A stretch of DNA of 39,142 nt from Thiotrichaceae bacterium. Its GTDB lineage: Bacteria > Pseudomonadota > Gammaproteobacteria > Eutrophobiales > Eutrophobiaceae. The DNA lies in the NCBI GenBank assembly GCA_012960105.1, contig DUBV01000012.1:1-39142 (forward strand). Direction: 5' to 3'. The stretch's first letter is position 1, and each line of letters begins with the position of its first letter. The position numbers and the translations under genes were made by a program. A model generated the notes under the pieces. The model had not been told where the DNA came from and searched no databases. It saw nothing but the letters and a program-made list of their open reading frames with translations. Below are positions 1-9,107 of the stretch, one piece after another.

Positions 1-512
1 ATTAAATAGATGTCACCATTCTCGCCGGCTTTGATATAACCCTTATTTGCGATATCAGCCGCATTGCTTCCTTCAAACTTTAAGTTCTGATTTATAAAAT
101 CCTGATCGGTAATATTTAAAGTTGAAGCCACCATACCTGCGGTATCTATGATTGCATCCGGACCAAAAACAATACCGTTTGGATTGATTAAAAAGACACG
201 ACCGTTAGAAAGTAGTTGTCCTAATATAGAAGAAGGGTCTTGTCCAACAATGCGATTTAAAACCGCACTATTTGCAGAGTCTTGAATGAAACGTGTGATT
301 TCATTCGCTTGAATAGAAAACTGTTGCCAGTTTATTATTGCACCATTTGAATTTGTAATATTCATGACATTGGGATCAATTTGATCGAAACTAACTTGTC
401 CATTAACGACTTCAGCGCCGGTACCATTTGCATAAGCGGCACTACCACTAAACAACCCTAGTAGTATTCCCGAGAATAATTTCAACGCTAAATTATGATT
501 ATTTATTTTCAT
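1..512 (-). CDS. Two-partner secretion exoprotein TpsA, N-terminal part (filamentous haemagglutinin type)
   Basis: This is the first 170 codons of a large secreted protein; the rest lies beyond the left edge. Translation from the ATG at 512-510 gives a signal peptide ending near AAYA, then a TPS secretion domain. The family hallmarks are visible: an NRIVG motif (equivalent to NRVVG) near residue 88 and NPNG in 'FLINPNGIVFGP' near residue 112. TPS domains are recognised by the POTRA domains of the TpsB pore, and the mature protein folds into a beta-helix at the cell surface. A GAGAGG ribosome binding site lies 9 bases upstream. It follows the FecR gene by 23 bases and is the third gene of the operon. 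Its adhesin, protease or toxin role cannot be read because the effector part is missing. Confidence 0.93.
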   Translation of the reverse strand, partial: MKINNHNLALKLFSGILLGLFSGSAAYANGTGAEVVNGQVSFDQIDPNVMNITNSNGAIINWQQFSIQANEITRFIQDSANSAVLNRIVGQDPSSILGQLLSNGRVFLINPNGIVFGPDAIIDTAGMVASTLNITDQDFINQNLKFEGSNAADIANKGYIKAGENGDIYL

Positions 513-535
513 ATTCAATACCTCTCAATAACCTT

Positions 536-1939
536 CTACTGCACTAAGCAACCGAAACCATCCGAATCGAAACCATTACCACTATCAAAACCACCGCCAA
601 AGATATCGTTTAGCGTGTCAAATTGTTCATTGATTGTTTCCATATATGGATCGCTAGTCTGAAAAGCTTTAGGTTGTTCCAGCTTAACTATCACACTGCC
701 ATCGATTGAAACAAAGCCACCTTCACCGGGTATCATTTCGATGACTTGACCGTTATCGAGTTTCATAAAAACTTGCCCTTCACGTGTATTTACATAAAGA
801 CCGGATGGCACATCATCTAACTGACTAAAAAGCGCATCAAAATCTATATCTACTTGATCAGGACGAGGTGCATTGAATACTGGCGGCGTGTCCATAAACA
901 AGACAGGTGAATCGATTAAACGAATCTGGAAAGATTGATTTTCAAGTAGTTCAAATTCGCCCGCTTCATTTCTGGCAAAGATTGCTCCCAACCAGACTGA
1001 ACCGGATAAACCACAACTACCAGCACCGGTACAGGCTCCTGACCAAACTAAATCGTAACCGGTACCACGGATACCAATCGTTGCTGTTGGCGTTTCAACT
1101 TTATAAGCTTCTTTATTTATTTTACCAATGAATCCGGTAAAGGCTCGCATTCCACCTTTAATCAATCTGAATACGGCGCTATTTTCTTCCGGCTTACCCG
1201 CAACATACCGGTGTTCTTCAATCTTGAATTGCGTATTCTCTTTCAGAGTTACCCGACCTTTATCTTTAAAAACTATGACAGCAAATGATTTTTCTTTAGT
1301 TTCAATCATGTCACCTTCAAAAAGACTCGATCCTCTTTTCAATTTAATCTTTTCATCGCTTGCATTGACTGAATAAACATTACCTTTCAAAAAAGCAATT
1401 TTCGCTACAGATTTATCAACTTTAGCAGCTGAATTTGTCTTCTTCTTTTTCGCATCGTTTTCATCTATCGTACAATCTACTTCGCAAAGACGTGCATCAA
1501 AATCAGTCCCGCGTATACCTATCGTTGCTACTGATGTTTTTAACTGAAAAGCTTCTGGTTCATTTTTACTTATCAAACCGGATATTGCTCGTAAGCCACC
1601 CTTGAAAAGCCGCATAACCGCACTGTCATGACCTTCATTGTATGAATAATCTTCAAATGAAAATACCGTATCAGGTCGAATTGATATACGGCTATCATCT
1701 ATCATTTTAATAACCGAAAAACTTTTTGGGCCAGTGGTAATAATATCGCCTTGAAAGATAGGGGTTTGTTTTCCTAACACACGAACGGTGCCACTTGGTG
1801 ATTGAGCTGAAACCGCACCTCGTGCGAAAACAACTTTACCAATTTCATTTGAAGCAGAGTTCGCATAAACATGTGAACTCATCAATACGAATAAAAACGT
1901 AATGACTAAATTTGATTTTAATAATTTATTTTTTATCAT
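536..1939 (-). CDS. Exported protein with two tandem FecR domains
   Basis: I place the start at the ATG 1939-1937, not at the longer frame reaching 2002, because it begins a clean signal peptide (MIKNKLLKSNLVITFLFVLM, cleavage near VYA) and lies one base after the tpsB stop. The mature protein carries two related FecR-type domains, about residues 35-147 and 180-295. Each ends in the same signature, TIGIRGTDF and TIGIRGTGY, so it is an internal duplication. A lysine-rich linker separates them. The C-terminal about 150 residues are acidic and unassigned. Classical FecR transmits a signal to a sigma factor, but there is no FecI-type sigma gene here and no N-terminal cytoplasmic domain. This belongs to the exported FecR-domain proteins seen beside TPS systems. 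Its function is unknown; periplasmic or surface binding is a guess. Confidence 0.88.
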   Translation of the reverse strand: MIKNKLLKSNLVITFLFVLMSSHVYANSASNEIGKVVFARGAVSAQSPSGTVRVLGKQTPIFQGDIITTGPKSFSVIKMIDDSRISIRPDTVFSFEDYSYNEGHDSAVMRLFKGGLRAISGLISKNEPEAFQLKTSVATIGIRGTDFDARLCEVDCTIDENDAKKKKTNSAAKVDKSVAKIAFLKGNVYSVNASDEKIKLKRGSSLFEGDMIETKEKSFAVIVFKDKGRVTLKENTQFKIEEHRYVAGKPEENSAVFRLIKGGMRAFTGFIGKINKEAYKVETPTATIGIRGTGYDLVWSGACTGAGSCGLSGSVWLGAIFARNEAGEFELLENQSFQIRLIDSPVLFMDTPPVFNAPRPDQVDIDFDALFSQLDDVPSGLYVNTREGQVFMKLDNGQVIEMIPGEGGFVSIDGSVIVKLEQPKAFQTSDPYMETINEQFDTLNDIFGGGFDSGNGFDSDGFGCLVQ

Positions 1940-1940
1940 A

Positions 1941-3509
1941 TTAATACCGATAAAAAAGACTAGCATGTGTTTTCGTACCAGCAATATCAGTAGATCGACC
2001 ATCGTTTAATTCATGCGCATAATCTACCGACAAATTAAAGTAATCATTTATTTTCCAACTAACACCTACACCAACGCTCATTAAGGTCTGACTTGCAACC
2101 TGCCCTGAAGTAGGAGAAATAACTTTGACATGACCAATATCGGTAAACAATCGGCCTATTACTTTCTTGTTAAATAATTGGCGAGAAAATTGAACGGTTG
2201 CTTGATCACCCCTGTCACCCGATACTGCTCGTTCTTCAAAACCACGAACGGAGCTGCTACCACCTACACCAAATTGCTCTCCACTAATTAATCGCTCGTT
2301 ACTCCATTGACCTTTCATAGCTAATTTAAATAACCATTGCTTGCCTAAGCTGCGGTTATAACTTGCGTTATATCGGATCACATCCCAAACTTGCTCGGCA
2401 CCGGTGCGAGAAGCAGTATAAGCTGCTTTGGTATTTAATTTACCACCATGTAAATTACGCACATAACTAATATTGAAATTGACTTGTGATTTTTCCATTT
2501 GCACTTCACCAAAATAAGATAGCGTCAGAGGACGGCTTCTAATATCTTTACCAATCTGCGAGCCACTAAAGGAGATATTATTGTCAAAGAATTTATCTTC
2601 AACACCGACTTTCATACTATGCCGATAATTTTTTCGATTTTGAAAAGTCTGTGTGTAACTACCACCAAGAAATTTACCGGCACCACTAACATCAAATACA
2701 CTTTGTACTGTTCCACTATCCACATCTGATCGTGAATAGAAAAAATCAAATTTACCTGAGAATTGATAAACCGGAATACTGTAATTTAAACCCCACTGCT
2801 TTACATCAGTAGTATTACCCGGTGAGGTTGTATAGCTGGCAGTGAAACTATCATCAAAACCTAAAAGATTATTATGCTGGCCGCCAGCGGAAAGTCTTAG
2901 TCGTCCTGTCTTTGATGTACCTATATTGTTCAAGACACTAAATATTTGCCAGGGTCTTTGATCTTTTACATCGACAATAGCATCAACACTATCCGCTTCT
3001 TCGCTTTGCTTCATTCTGAGAGTAATGCGTTTGGAAGGATGCTTATTGGCAACGATTAATTGCCTGGCCAAAAGTTTGGTATCTGGTGTGGTTCCTACAA
3101 TTAGCCCGGGAATTGAATCACGTATGTTTTCATCGGTGAAGTGTTCATTACCTTCTACGACAATATTAGCTAGCTGTATTTGTATAACTTTGAACTCAAC
3201 AACTCCCGCTTCCAATGTCTGCGGTGGCAATAGAACACGATTAAAAGAGAATCCGGCGTTTAATATTGCCGCTTCAAATTCTGAGGCGGCTTCTAATAGC
3301 CCCTCCAAACCATCATACTCACCCAAGAAAGGTTCGAGAACACGGTTAGTTTCTTCTATGGAAATGGGGTTTTCACCCGAGATTCTGAATTCAGAAACAG
3401 TAAAACTAACTGCAGGGATTTCTTCAGCGGGCAGAGCCAAGCTCATGGCAAATAACCAAGAAAATAGTAATACACAGCAACCTTGTTTATTAAGCCAGAA
3501 ATTATCCAT
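1941..3509 (-). CDS. Two-partner secretion outer-membrane transporter (ShlB/FhaC/HecB family)
   Basis: The 522-residue product has a signal peptide (cleavage near LALPAEE), an N-terminal POTRA region (about residues 35-180) and a C-terminal 16-strand-type beta barrel. The signature 'GVGGSSSVRGFEER' near residue 415 is the VRGY/F-type motif of the barrel-inserted loop. The last residue is aromatic (SLFYRY), as usual for barrel proteins inserted by the BAM complex. It should translocate the TpsA protein encoded two genes downstream. The order tpsB, fecR-like, tpsA on one strand with gaps of 1 and 23 bases indicates a single transcript, presumably started in the 3510-3821 gap shared with the divergent regulator. 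Confidence 0.95.
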   Translation of the reverse strand: MDNFWLNKQGCCVLLFSWLFAMSLALPAEEIPAVSFTVSEFRISGENPISIEETNRVLEPFLGEYDGLEGLLEAASEFEAAILNAGFSFNRVLLPPQTLEAGVVEFKVIQIQLANIVVEGNEHFTDENIRDSIPGLIVGTTPDTKLLARQLIVANKHPSKRITLRMKQSEEADSVDAIVDVKDQRPWQIFSVLNNIGTSKTGRLRLSAGGQHNNLLGFDDSFTASYTTSPGNTTDVKQWGLNYSIPVYQFSGKFDFFYSRSDVDSGTVQSVFDVSGAGKFLGGSYTQTFQNRKNYRHSMKVGVEDKFFDNNISFSGSQIGKDIRSRPLTLSYFGEVQMEKSQVNFNISYVRNLHGGKLNTKAAYTASRTGAEQVWDVIRYNASYNRSLGKQWLFKLAMKGQWSNERLISGEQFGVGGSSSVRGFEERAVSGDRGDQATVQFSRQLFNKKVIGRLFTDIGHVKVISPTSGQVASQTLMSVGVGVSWKINDYFNLSVDYAHELNDGRSTDIAGTKTHASLFYRY

Positions 3510-3821
3510 TGTCTAATCGGTATTTTTAGCACAAGATGTTTTTGCGCCATACTTAAGTCTGATAATAATATATTGTATATCATGCTATTACGATATATTT
3601 ACGTTAAAAAACATTATAATAAGCTCCCTAGTCCGTCGATATTTCATAAATACTTTCATAGTAGACTTATTTTCTACCGTAAGTAGATCTATGACAATCA
3701 CCAGTACTAGGTAGTTTTTTATGTTTCATATACCGAAAATTAGGTATATTCGGAAAATAATTGCCGTGGCAGGATAGATTTGATAATGAATCTATCCCAC
3801 ATCAAAAACCAGGCAGGAATT
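3510..3821. promoter_or_regulatory. Divergent intergenic region with NarL-like 7-2-7 inverted site
   Basis: This 312-base AT-rich gap separates tpsB (leftward) from the response regulator (rightward). The clearest structure is 3731-3746: heptamer TACCGAA, a 2-base spacer, then TTAGGTA, which is TACCTAA on the other strand. The dyad extends outward as ATATACC/GGTATAT (3728-3734 and 3743-3749). A 7-2-7 inverted arrangement with TACC half-sites is the geometry bound by NarL/NarP-type regulators, and a NarL-family gene begins 75 bases downstream. A second small dyad, TCTAC-N5-GTAGA, lies at 3673-3687. A TATAAT hexamer occurs at 3615-3620 but has no convincing -35 partner. Direct autoregulation or control of the secretion operon is inference. 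Confidence 0.45.
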
Positions 3822-4493
3822 ATGCAAAAATTAACTTCGGTACTTATAGTTGAAGATGATGAATCTACTCGCGAACGATTTTCACGGGTAATTAGTGGAC
3901 ACCCACAATTAGAATTGCTTGGAAGTGCTGGTGATTATGTTTCTGCTTGTGAATTACTTCTTAAATTGAACCCTGACATATTATTAACTGACTTGGATCT
4001 GCCCGATGGTAATGGCGTCGATCTTATTCATGAAATAAAAATGCGTGGCTTAGAAACAGAAATAATGGTGATTTCCGTTTTTGGTGATGAACGTCATGTA
4101 GTACGAGCAATTGAGGCTGGCGCCGGCGGTTATCTTTTGAAAGATGGTGAAGCAGATCAAATTGCTAATGCCATATTTCAATTAATGAATGGCGGTGCTC
4201 CCATCAGCCCGGCAATTGCGCAGCATTTGTTAAAACGCTTCAGAAATACCAAAGAAAAGCCTGTGGAAGAATCAAGTGAACACACTATGGAAGCCTTGAC
4301 TAAACGCGAACAGGAAATTTTAAATTTTGTTAGCCAAGGCTATACTGCTCATGAAATTGCCGAACAAATTAATATATCCCATCACACTGTGAACACTCAC
4401 ATTCGAAATATTTATAGCAAGCTTGAAGTAAATTCCCGCGCCGAAGCAGTAATGAAAGGCGTACAACGAGGTATTATCAAATCTGAACAATGA
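3822..4493 (+). CDS. NarL/FixJ-family response regulator
   Basis: I choose the ATG at 3822 because it is preceded by AGGCAGGA at good spacing and starts directly before the receiver domain (MQKLTSVLIVEDDEST). An upstream in-frame start at 3780 would add 14 unconserved residues. The receiver domain covers about residues 1-125: acidic pair EDD at 10-12, phospho-acceptor Asp57 in LLTDLDLPDG, and conserved Lys in LLKDGE. The C-terminal LuxR-type helix-turn-helix (about residues 150-212) contains LTKREQEIL and HHTVNTHIRNIYSKL. It lies 13 bases before the sensor kinase gene, its obvious partner. Likely targets include the divergent secretion operon, whose upstream region holds a NarL-like site. Confidence 0.93.
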   Translation: MQKLTSVLIVEDDESTRERFSRVISGHPQLELLGSAGDYVSACELLLKLNPDILLTDLDLPDGNGVDLIHEIKMRGLETEIMVISVFGDERHVVRAIEAGAGGYLLKDGEADQIANAIFQLMNGGAPISPAIAQHLLKRFRNTKEKPVEESSEHTMEALTKREQEILNFVSQGYTAHEIAEQINISHHTVNTHIRNIYSKLEVNSRAEAVMKGVQRGIIKSEQ

Positions 4494-4506
4494 GAAATTT
4501 ACAGGT

Positions 4507-6387
4507 ATGAACGTATTTTTAGAAAGCCGTTCTATTATCTCAAAAACACCTTTCTGGTATTTTTGTTTTGCTTTATTTTTTTTACTGTTGGTTTTTTTAT
4601 CACCTTCCTTAATACCTGCACCCGACGCATCACTAAAAGTTGAAAATGTCTTTTTTATATCTGACAGCGACACAGGTTTAAAAACTAACAAGAGAAGACG
4701 GGTACAGTTACCTCATGATTGGAGGAAGATTAATAGCACGGTTGAATCGGGCTGGTATCAAATTCCAGTCACAATGACTGATCCCGTGGATCAATCTCTG
4801 CTTTTATTTATCACTCATATTCAACAAATCGCTGATATCTGGGTTGACCAAATTCCTGTTAAAAGTAATGTCCCGGATCATGTTGTGAGTGGTCGCATCT
4901 GGAGTAGACCCTTAATATCAACCTTGCCCAGCAACACGCTGCGCCCCGGAGAGCATCTCATTGAAATATATTTGCACAGCTCACCTTCTGCAAACGGTTT
5001 ACTTGGCGAAGTCTATTTAGGTCCCGCGCACTTGATACAACCTGTCTGGGAATGGCGCTACCACTATCGCTTTACGCTCGTTGCCGTAATTACTTTTGGC
5101 ATGCTGTTTTTAAGTTTGTTTATGGGCGTACTCTGGTTATTACGACGACAAGACACGATGTACGGCTGGTTTACAGCGTGTACTTTTTTCTGGACCTTAC
5201 ACAACATCCCGCATTTTATTGACCCGCCACATGCTATTTCATCAAATATTTGGGACGGAATATACTTTACATTATTAGGCTGGATGTTGATTTCACTGGT
5301 TATATTTTTCCATCGCTATATCGGCAAAACCTATCCAATAAGGGAGAAATGGCTAATTGCCTATGCTTTGATAGGGGCAATACCTTTCTTTATTCTCCCT
5401 CAAAATTTACTGCATCAGTATGACTGGCTATTTTGGGGCATTTCTCTCTTAGCTATCGGTCTCTATGCTGCATTTTTTCTTTTATATGCACATAGCAATA
5501 ATCCGACGATAGAAATAAAACTACTATTAATAGCCATAATATTAATTCTGACATTTGGCCTAAATGATTTTCTAGTCACTGCTGGATTGATTGATCGTAC
5601 TCGTGGTTTACTCATCCACTATAGTGGCTTACCAACCATGTTAATTTTGATCTGGTTTTTATTATCACGCTTCATCAATGCATTAGCAGAATCTGAATTG
5701 CTTAATCTCGAGCTAGAACAAAGAATTAAAAACAAGGAAACGGAACTAAAAGAAAATTACGAACAATTAAAGAAGATGGAACAAGAACAACTGCTCTCTG
5801 ATGAACGTGGCAGAATCATGCAGGACGTACACGATGGTGTTGGTGGTCAACTTGTCGCGATGTTGGCTGAAATTGAAAATGACCGTATATCAAAAACCGG
5901 CTTGCGTGACGCGTTAGCTGAAAGCTTAACTGACTTAAGACTAGTTATAGATTCACTGGATACCGCTAGTGAGGACTTACCTACACTTCTTGGAATGTTG
6001 CGTTCACGACTACAACCTCGATTGGACGGAAATGGAATTAAACTTCATTGGGGCGTAAAACCCTTACCTGTTTTAGAAGATTTTGGTCCTCGTAAAGCAC
6101 TGCATTTAATGCGTATCTTGCAAGAATCCATTTCAAATGTATTAAAACACAGTAAAGCAAAAAACCTTTATGTTACTACTGAATCTAAATTTGCTCATGA
6201 AGATATTCATGAAATAAAAATTCTAATTCGTGACGATGGCTGCTGGACTGACGAAAGCAATCGCACTACTCGTGGACTAAAAAACATGAGAAAACGTGCC
6301 AAGAGCATTAATGCCAAACTTGACATTCATAGCAGTGGTAAAGGTACCAGTGTTGAAATCATATTGTCAGGTGTTGAAAAAAAATAG
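4507..6387 (+). CDS. Hybrid-free sensor histidine kinase, 7TMR-DISM with HisKA_3/HATPase core
   Basis: The 626-residue product starts with one membrane segment (about 13-35), then a periplasmic region of about 145 residues resembling the 7TMR-DISM extracellular jelly-roll domain, then a run of seven hydrophobic segments (about 188-395). A coiled-coil linker (about 400-435) leads to a NarX/DesK-type dimerisation domain with phospho-acceptor His442 in QDVHDGVGGQL. The ATPase domain has its N box in ILQESISNVLKHSKAK and glycine boxes in RDDGCW and GKGTSVEIIL. It pairs with the NarL-type regulator 13 bases upstream. DISM sensors are thought to sense carbohydrates or envelope ligands; the signal here is unknown. 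Confidence 0.92.
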   Translation: MNVFLESRSIISKTPFWYFCFALFFLLLVFLSPSLIPAPDASLKVENVFFISDSDTGLKTNKRRRVQLPHDWRKINSTVESGWYQIPVTMTDPVDQSLLLFITHIQQIADIWVDQIPVKSNVPDHVVSGRIWSRPLISTLPSNTLRPGEHLIEIYLHSSPSANGLLGEVYLGPAHLIQPVWEWRYHYRFTLVAVITFGMLFLSLFMGVLWLLRRQDTMYGWFTACTFFWTLHNIPHFIDPPHAISSNIWDGIYFTLLGWMLISLVIFFHRYIGKTYPIREKWLIAYALIGAIPFFILPQNLLHQYDWLFWGISLLAIGLYAAFFLLYAHSNNPTIEIKLLLIAIILILTFGLNDFLVTAGLIDRTRGLLIHYSGLPTMLILIWFLLSRFINALAESELLNLELEQRIKNKETELKENYEQLKKMEQEQLLSDERGRIMQDVHDGVGGQLVAMLAEIENDRISKTGLRDALAESLTDLRLVIDSLDTASEDLPTLLGMLRSRLQPRLDGNGIKLHWGVKPLPVLEDFGPRKALHLMRILQESISNVLKHSKAKNLYVTTESKFAHEDIHEIKILIRDDGCWTDESNRTTRGLKNMRKRAKSINAKLDIHSSGKGTSVEIILSGVEKK

Positions 6388-6505
6388 AATCGTAAAGAAT
6401 CGATACTACAGATATATTTTATGTCGTCTTGATACACAGAAGTAACTGTCGCAAAAATGTGACCGCCCATACATTAATTTTGTACATGAAATTTAACGGA
6501 TCGCT

Positions 6506-6511
6506 TATAAT
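6506..6511 (+). promoter_or_regulatory. Possible -10 element for the CHASE2 kinase operon
   Basis: A perfect TATAAT sits 79 bases before the ATG of the CHASE2 gene. The best -35 candidate, TTGTAC at 6480-6485, is 20 bases away, longer than ideal, so the call is tentative. The 200-base gap otherwise shows only a short direct repeat of GAATCG at about 6388-6403. Confidence 0.3.
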
Positions 6512-6590
6512 CTGACGGCTTAGGTATTTTATTACACCATAGAGATATCTTTTAGATTATCTACTACATCAAATAATATTTAAGGAAGCT

Positions 6591-7250
6591 ATGGGGACAT
6601 TCTGGAAAAAAGACTGGTTCGCCGGACTCATCGTCACTGTCGTTTGTCTATTAATGACAAACACTCAATTTATCGAACAACTGGAAATTGCAAATTACGA
6701 CTTTGCAATGAACCAACAAACTCGCGATCTCCAACAAAATATTGCCGTCATCGCCATTGATGATAAAAGCATAGAAAGTCTGGGACGCTGGCCTTGGCCG
6801 CGTTCACTTCAAGGAGAAATGATCGAAAAGTTGGCTCAAGCTGGAGCTAGTGTCATTGGTAATACAATTCTTTTATCAGAATCTGAAACTCACCCTAGCA
6901 ATAAAATTATTGATGATGCAATTAAAAGCCTTGAATCAAAATCTTCCCCTTTCCTAGATGAAGCCATCAATATATTGAAAGAAGGGCAGTCACAACTTGA
7001 TTCAGATGCCAAACTTGCTAATGCTATGCAAACTGCGGGAAATGTTGTCATGGGAATGCAATTTGAACTTGGCAACCCATTAGGTAAACCCGATAGCTCA
7101 CTACCTGATTATGTAGCCCGCAATGCATTGGTTATTGATAAAAATATTGATAGCGGTATTTATATTCATCCAACAATTAGCGCCACTCCACCAATTAGCA
7201 AACTTGGCGAAACCACACATGCTATAGGTCACCTCAATAATGTGGCTTGA
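6591..7250 (+). CDS. CHASE2 sensor, N-terminal fragment of a frameshifted CHASE2 Ser/Thr kinase
   Basis: The 219-residue frame starts at an ATG with AAGGA four bases upstream. It has a membrane anchor (about residues 10-26) and most of a CHASE2 extracytoplasmic sensor: 'IAVIAIDDKSIESLGRWPWP' is the typical CHASE2 start, and 'AIGHLN' is the conserved motif just before the domain's DxDGGIR motif. The frame then stops at TGA 7248-7250, while the missing continuation (DSDGGIRSDLLVVDYYG) runs on at once in the +1 frame, the next gene. Removing one G from GTGGCT at 7242-7247 would rejoin the two. It is therefore half of one ancestral gene. It may be a real indel, a sequence error, or a split pair coupled by the 11-base overlap. 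Confidence 0.85.
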   Translation: MGTFWKKDWFAGLIVTVVCLLMTNTQFIEQLEIANYDFAMNQQTRDLQQNIAVIAIDDKSIESLGRWPWPRSLQGEMIEKLAQAGASVIGNTILLSESETHPSNKIIDDAIKSLESKSSPFLDEAINILKEGQSQLDSDAKLANAMQTAGNVVMGMQFELGNPLGKPDSSLPDYVARNALVIDKNIDSGIYIHPTISATPPISKLGETTHAIGHLNNVA

Positions 7251-9096
7251 TAGTGACGGTGGCATCCGCTCAGATTTGTTGGTTGTAGATTATTATGGTG
7301 AAGTGATTCCATCTATAGCAGCTATGATTGCGGCATCTAGCCTGAATCTGAATAGTCAGGATTTAATAATTTCAGAAAACAAACAATTTAATCTCGGTAA
7401 CCTCTCAATTACTTTGGATGAAACAGGTCGTATTTATCCCTTCTTCTATCAAGATGAACGAGGTAACTCCTCTTTCTCTATGGATTCATTTTCCGATGTT
7501 TATTCTGGCGTTATTGATGCAAATAGATACAAAGATAAGATTGTATTAATTGGTGCAAGTGCGTTTGGTGTCGGTAGCTCGGTGGTAACACCTATCTCTG
7601 AAGCTATGCCACCAGTATTAGTTTTGGCAAATATTGTTGCCAGTATTTTAAATCAGGATTCCATTGAAGTTCCAAGTTGGGCTGGGTTAGTTGAGTTTTT
7701 TGTTTTTATCCTGATAGCACTTTTTATCATGCTGTTATTACCTCGTTTAAAAGCAAGCTTGGCTGCAGTTATTAGCTTTATATGTTTTTTAATATTAATC
7801 GGCAGCAGTCAAATCATGTTGTATTCCGGTCTCTGGGTACAACTTATGTTGCCTACTACATTACTAATAACAGGCTACATACTGCTTATTTCCAAGCGTT
7901 ACCTTGTTACAGAAAAAGGCAAGATTCAGTCAGATAAAGCATCAGCAGATAGTAATAAAACCTTAGGCTTGTCCTATCAACAACAGGGGCAACTGGATAT
8001 GGCACTGGATAAGTTTCGTCAATGTCCACTTGATGACTCCATCATGGATCCGCTTTATAACCTGGCACTCGATTTCGAACGCAAACGTCAATTTAACAAG
8101 GCATCTTCCATCTATGAGTACATGGTAAAACACGATGACAAATTTAAAGACGTAAAAGATAGGATTAAACGCAGTAATGCTATGCAGGATACCGTTATGT
8201 TCGGTGCTGCTGGAGGCTCTGCAGGTGTCAGCATTTTAGAAGATGGTTCTGTAGAAAAACCAATGCTGGGTCGATATGAAGTTGAAAAAGAATTAGGTAA
8301 AGGTGCGATGGGCATTGTTTACTTAGGTAAAGATCCAAAAATTAATCGTGCCGTTGCCATAAAAACAATGAATCTATCTCTAGAGTTTGAAGAAGATGAG
8401 CTAGATGAAGTTAAGGAACGTTTCTTTCGCGAAGCAGAGACCGCAGGACGTTTAACCCATCCAAATATTGTGACTATTTATGATGTTGGAGAAGAACATG
8501 ACCTAGCCTATATTTCTATGGAGTTTCTAGACGGACATGATCTCGCTCGCTACACAAAACCCGAGAAGCTACTTCCGATTAGAACCGTTATTCAGCTAAT
8601 CATTCTTTCTGCCGAAGCGTTAAATTATGCGCATCTACAAAAAGTGGTTCATCGTGATATTAAGCCAGCTAATATCATGTTAATACCAACATCATCGACT
8701 GTAAAATTAACGGATTTTGGTATTGCTCGCATTACTGATTCGAGTAAAACCAAAACAGGAATGGTATTAGGAACCCCTTCATACATGTCTCCAGAACAAT
8801 TAGTTGGTAAACACGTTGATGGCCGTTCAGATTTGTTCTCACTTGGTGTCATGCTATTTCAGATGTTATGCGGAAAATTACCTTTTAGAGGTGATTCAAT
8901 GGCTTCATTGATGTTTTGTATTGCAAATGAAGCTCATCCTGAAATAATAGCGATACGTAAAGGGTTGGAACAGGCAGTACCAAACATTAGTGTCATAATT
9001 AATAACGTTTTGGCAAAAACACCCGAAGATCGTTATCAAACAGGTGAAGAATTCGCGAAAGATTTACGTAACAGCCTGAAAAATATAAAAAGATAG
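7240..9096 (+). CDS. Ser/Thr protein kinase with CHASE2 remainder, membrane segments and TPR region (C-terminal part)
   Basis: The frame contains the CHASE2 C-terminal half (residues 1-135), about three membrane helices (about 145-225), a short TPR-like region (about 240-310) and a complete eukaryotic-type kinase domain (about 347-615). Kinase motifs are intact: GKGAMGIVYLG loop, Lys375 in VAIKTMN, catalytic Asp473 in HRDIKPANIM, Asp492 in DFGIA, and GTPSYMSPEQ. The catalytic part faces the cytoplasm and would be controlled by the periplasmic CHASE2 sensor. The ATG at 7240 lies inside the end of the previous frame, so coupled re-initiation could give a separate protein lacking the N-terminal anchor. 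A PP2C phosphatase and an FHA protein follow at once, a standard kinase/phosphatase/reader set. Confidence 0.9.
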   Translation: MWLDSDGGIRSDLLVVDYYGEVIPSIAAMIAASSLNLNSQDLIISENKQFNLGNLSITLDETGRIYPFFYQDERGNSSFSMDSFSDVYSGVIDANRYKDKIVLIGASAFGVGSSVVTPISEAMPPVLVLANIVASILNQDSIEVPSWAGLVEFFVFILIALFIMLLLPRLKASLAAVISFICFLILIGSSQIMLYSGLWVQLMLPTTLLITGYILLISKRYLVTEKGKIQSDKASADSNKTLGLSYQQQGQLDMALDKFRQCPLDDSIMDPLYNLALDFERKRQFNKASSIYEYMVKHDDKFKDVKDRIKRSNAMQDTVMFGAAGGSAGVSILEDGSVEKPMLGRYEVEKELGKGAMGIVYLGKDPKINRAVAIKTMNLSLEFEEDELDEVKERFFREAETAGRLTHPNIVTIYDVGEEHDLAYISMEFLDGHDLARYTKPEKLLPIRTVIQLIILSAEALNYAHLQKVVHRDIKPANIMLIPTSSTVKLTDFGIARITDSSKTKTGMVLGTPSYMSPEQLVGKHVDGRSDLFSLGVMLFQMLCGKLPFRGDSMASLMFCIANEAHPEIIAIRKGLEQAVPNISVIINNVLAKTPEDRYQTGEEFAKDLRNSLKNIKR

Positions 9097-9107
9097 AAAA
9101 ATAGAAA

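Noticed and set aside
3025-3516. 163-codon frame antisense to tpsB
   Set aside because: It lies wholly inside a well-supported coding gene, with no ribosome binding site or recognisable domain.
7240-7250. Programmed +1 frameshift (prfB-like) joining the CHASE2 and kinase frames
   Set aside because: The site is GCT TGA, not CTT TGA; an alanine tRNA would pair poorly after slipping to CTT, and no upstream stimulatory Shine-Dalgarno at the right spacing is seen.
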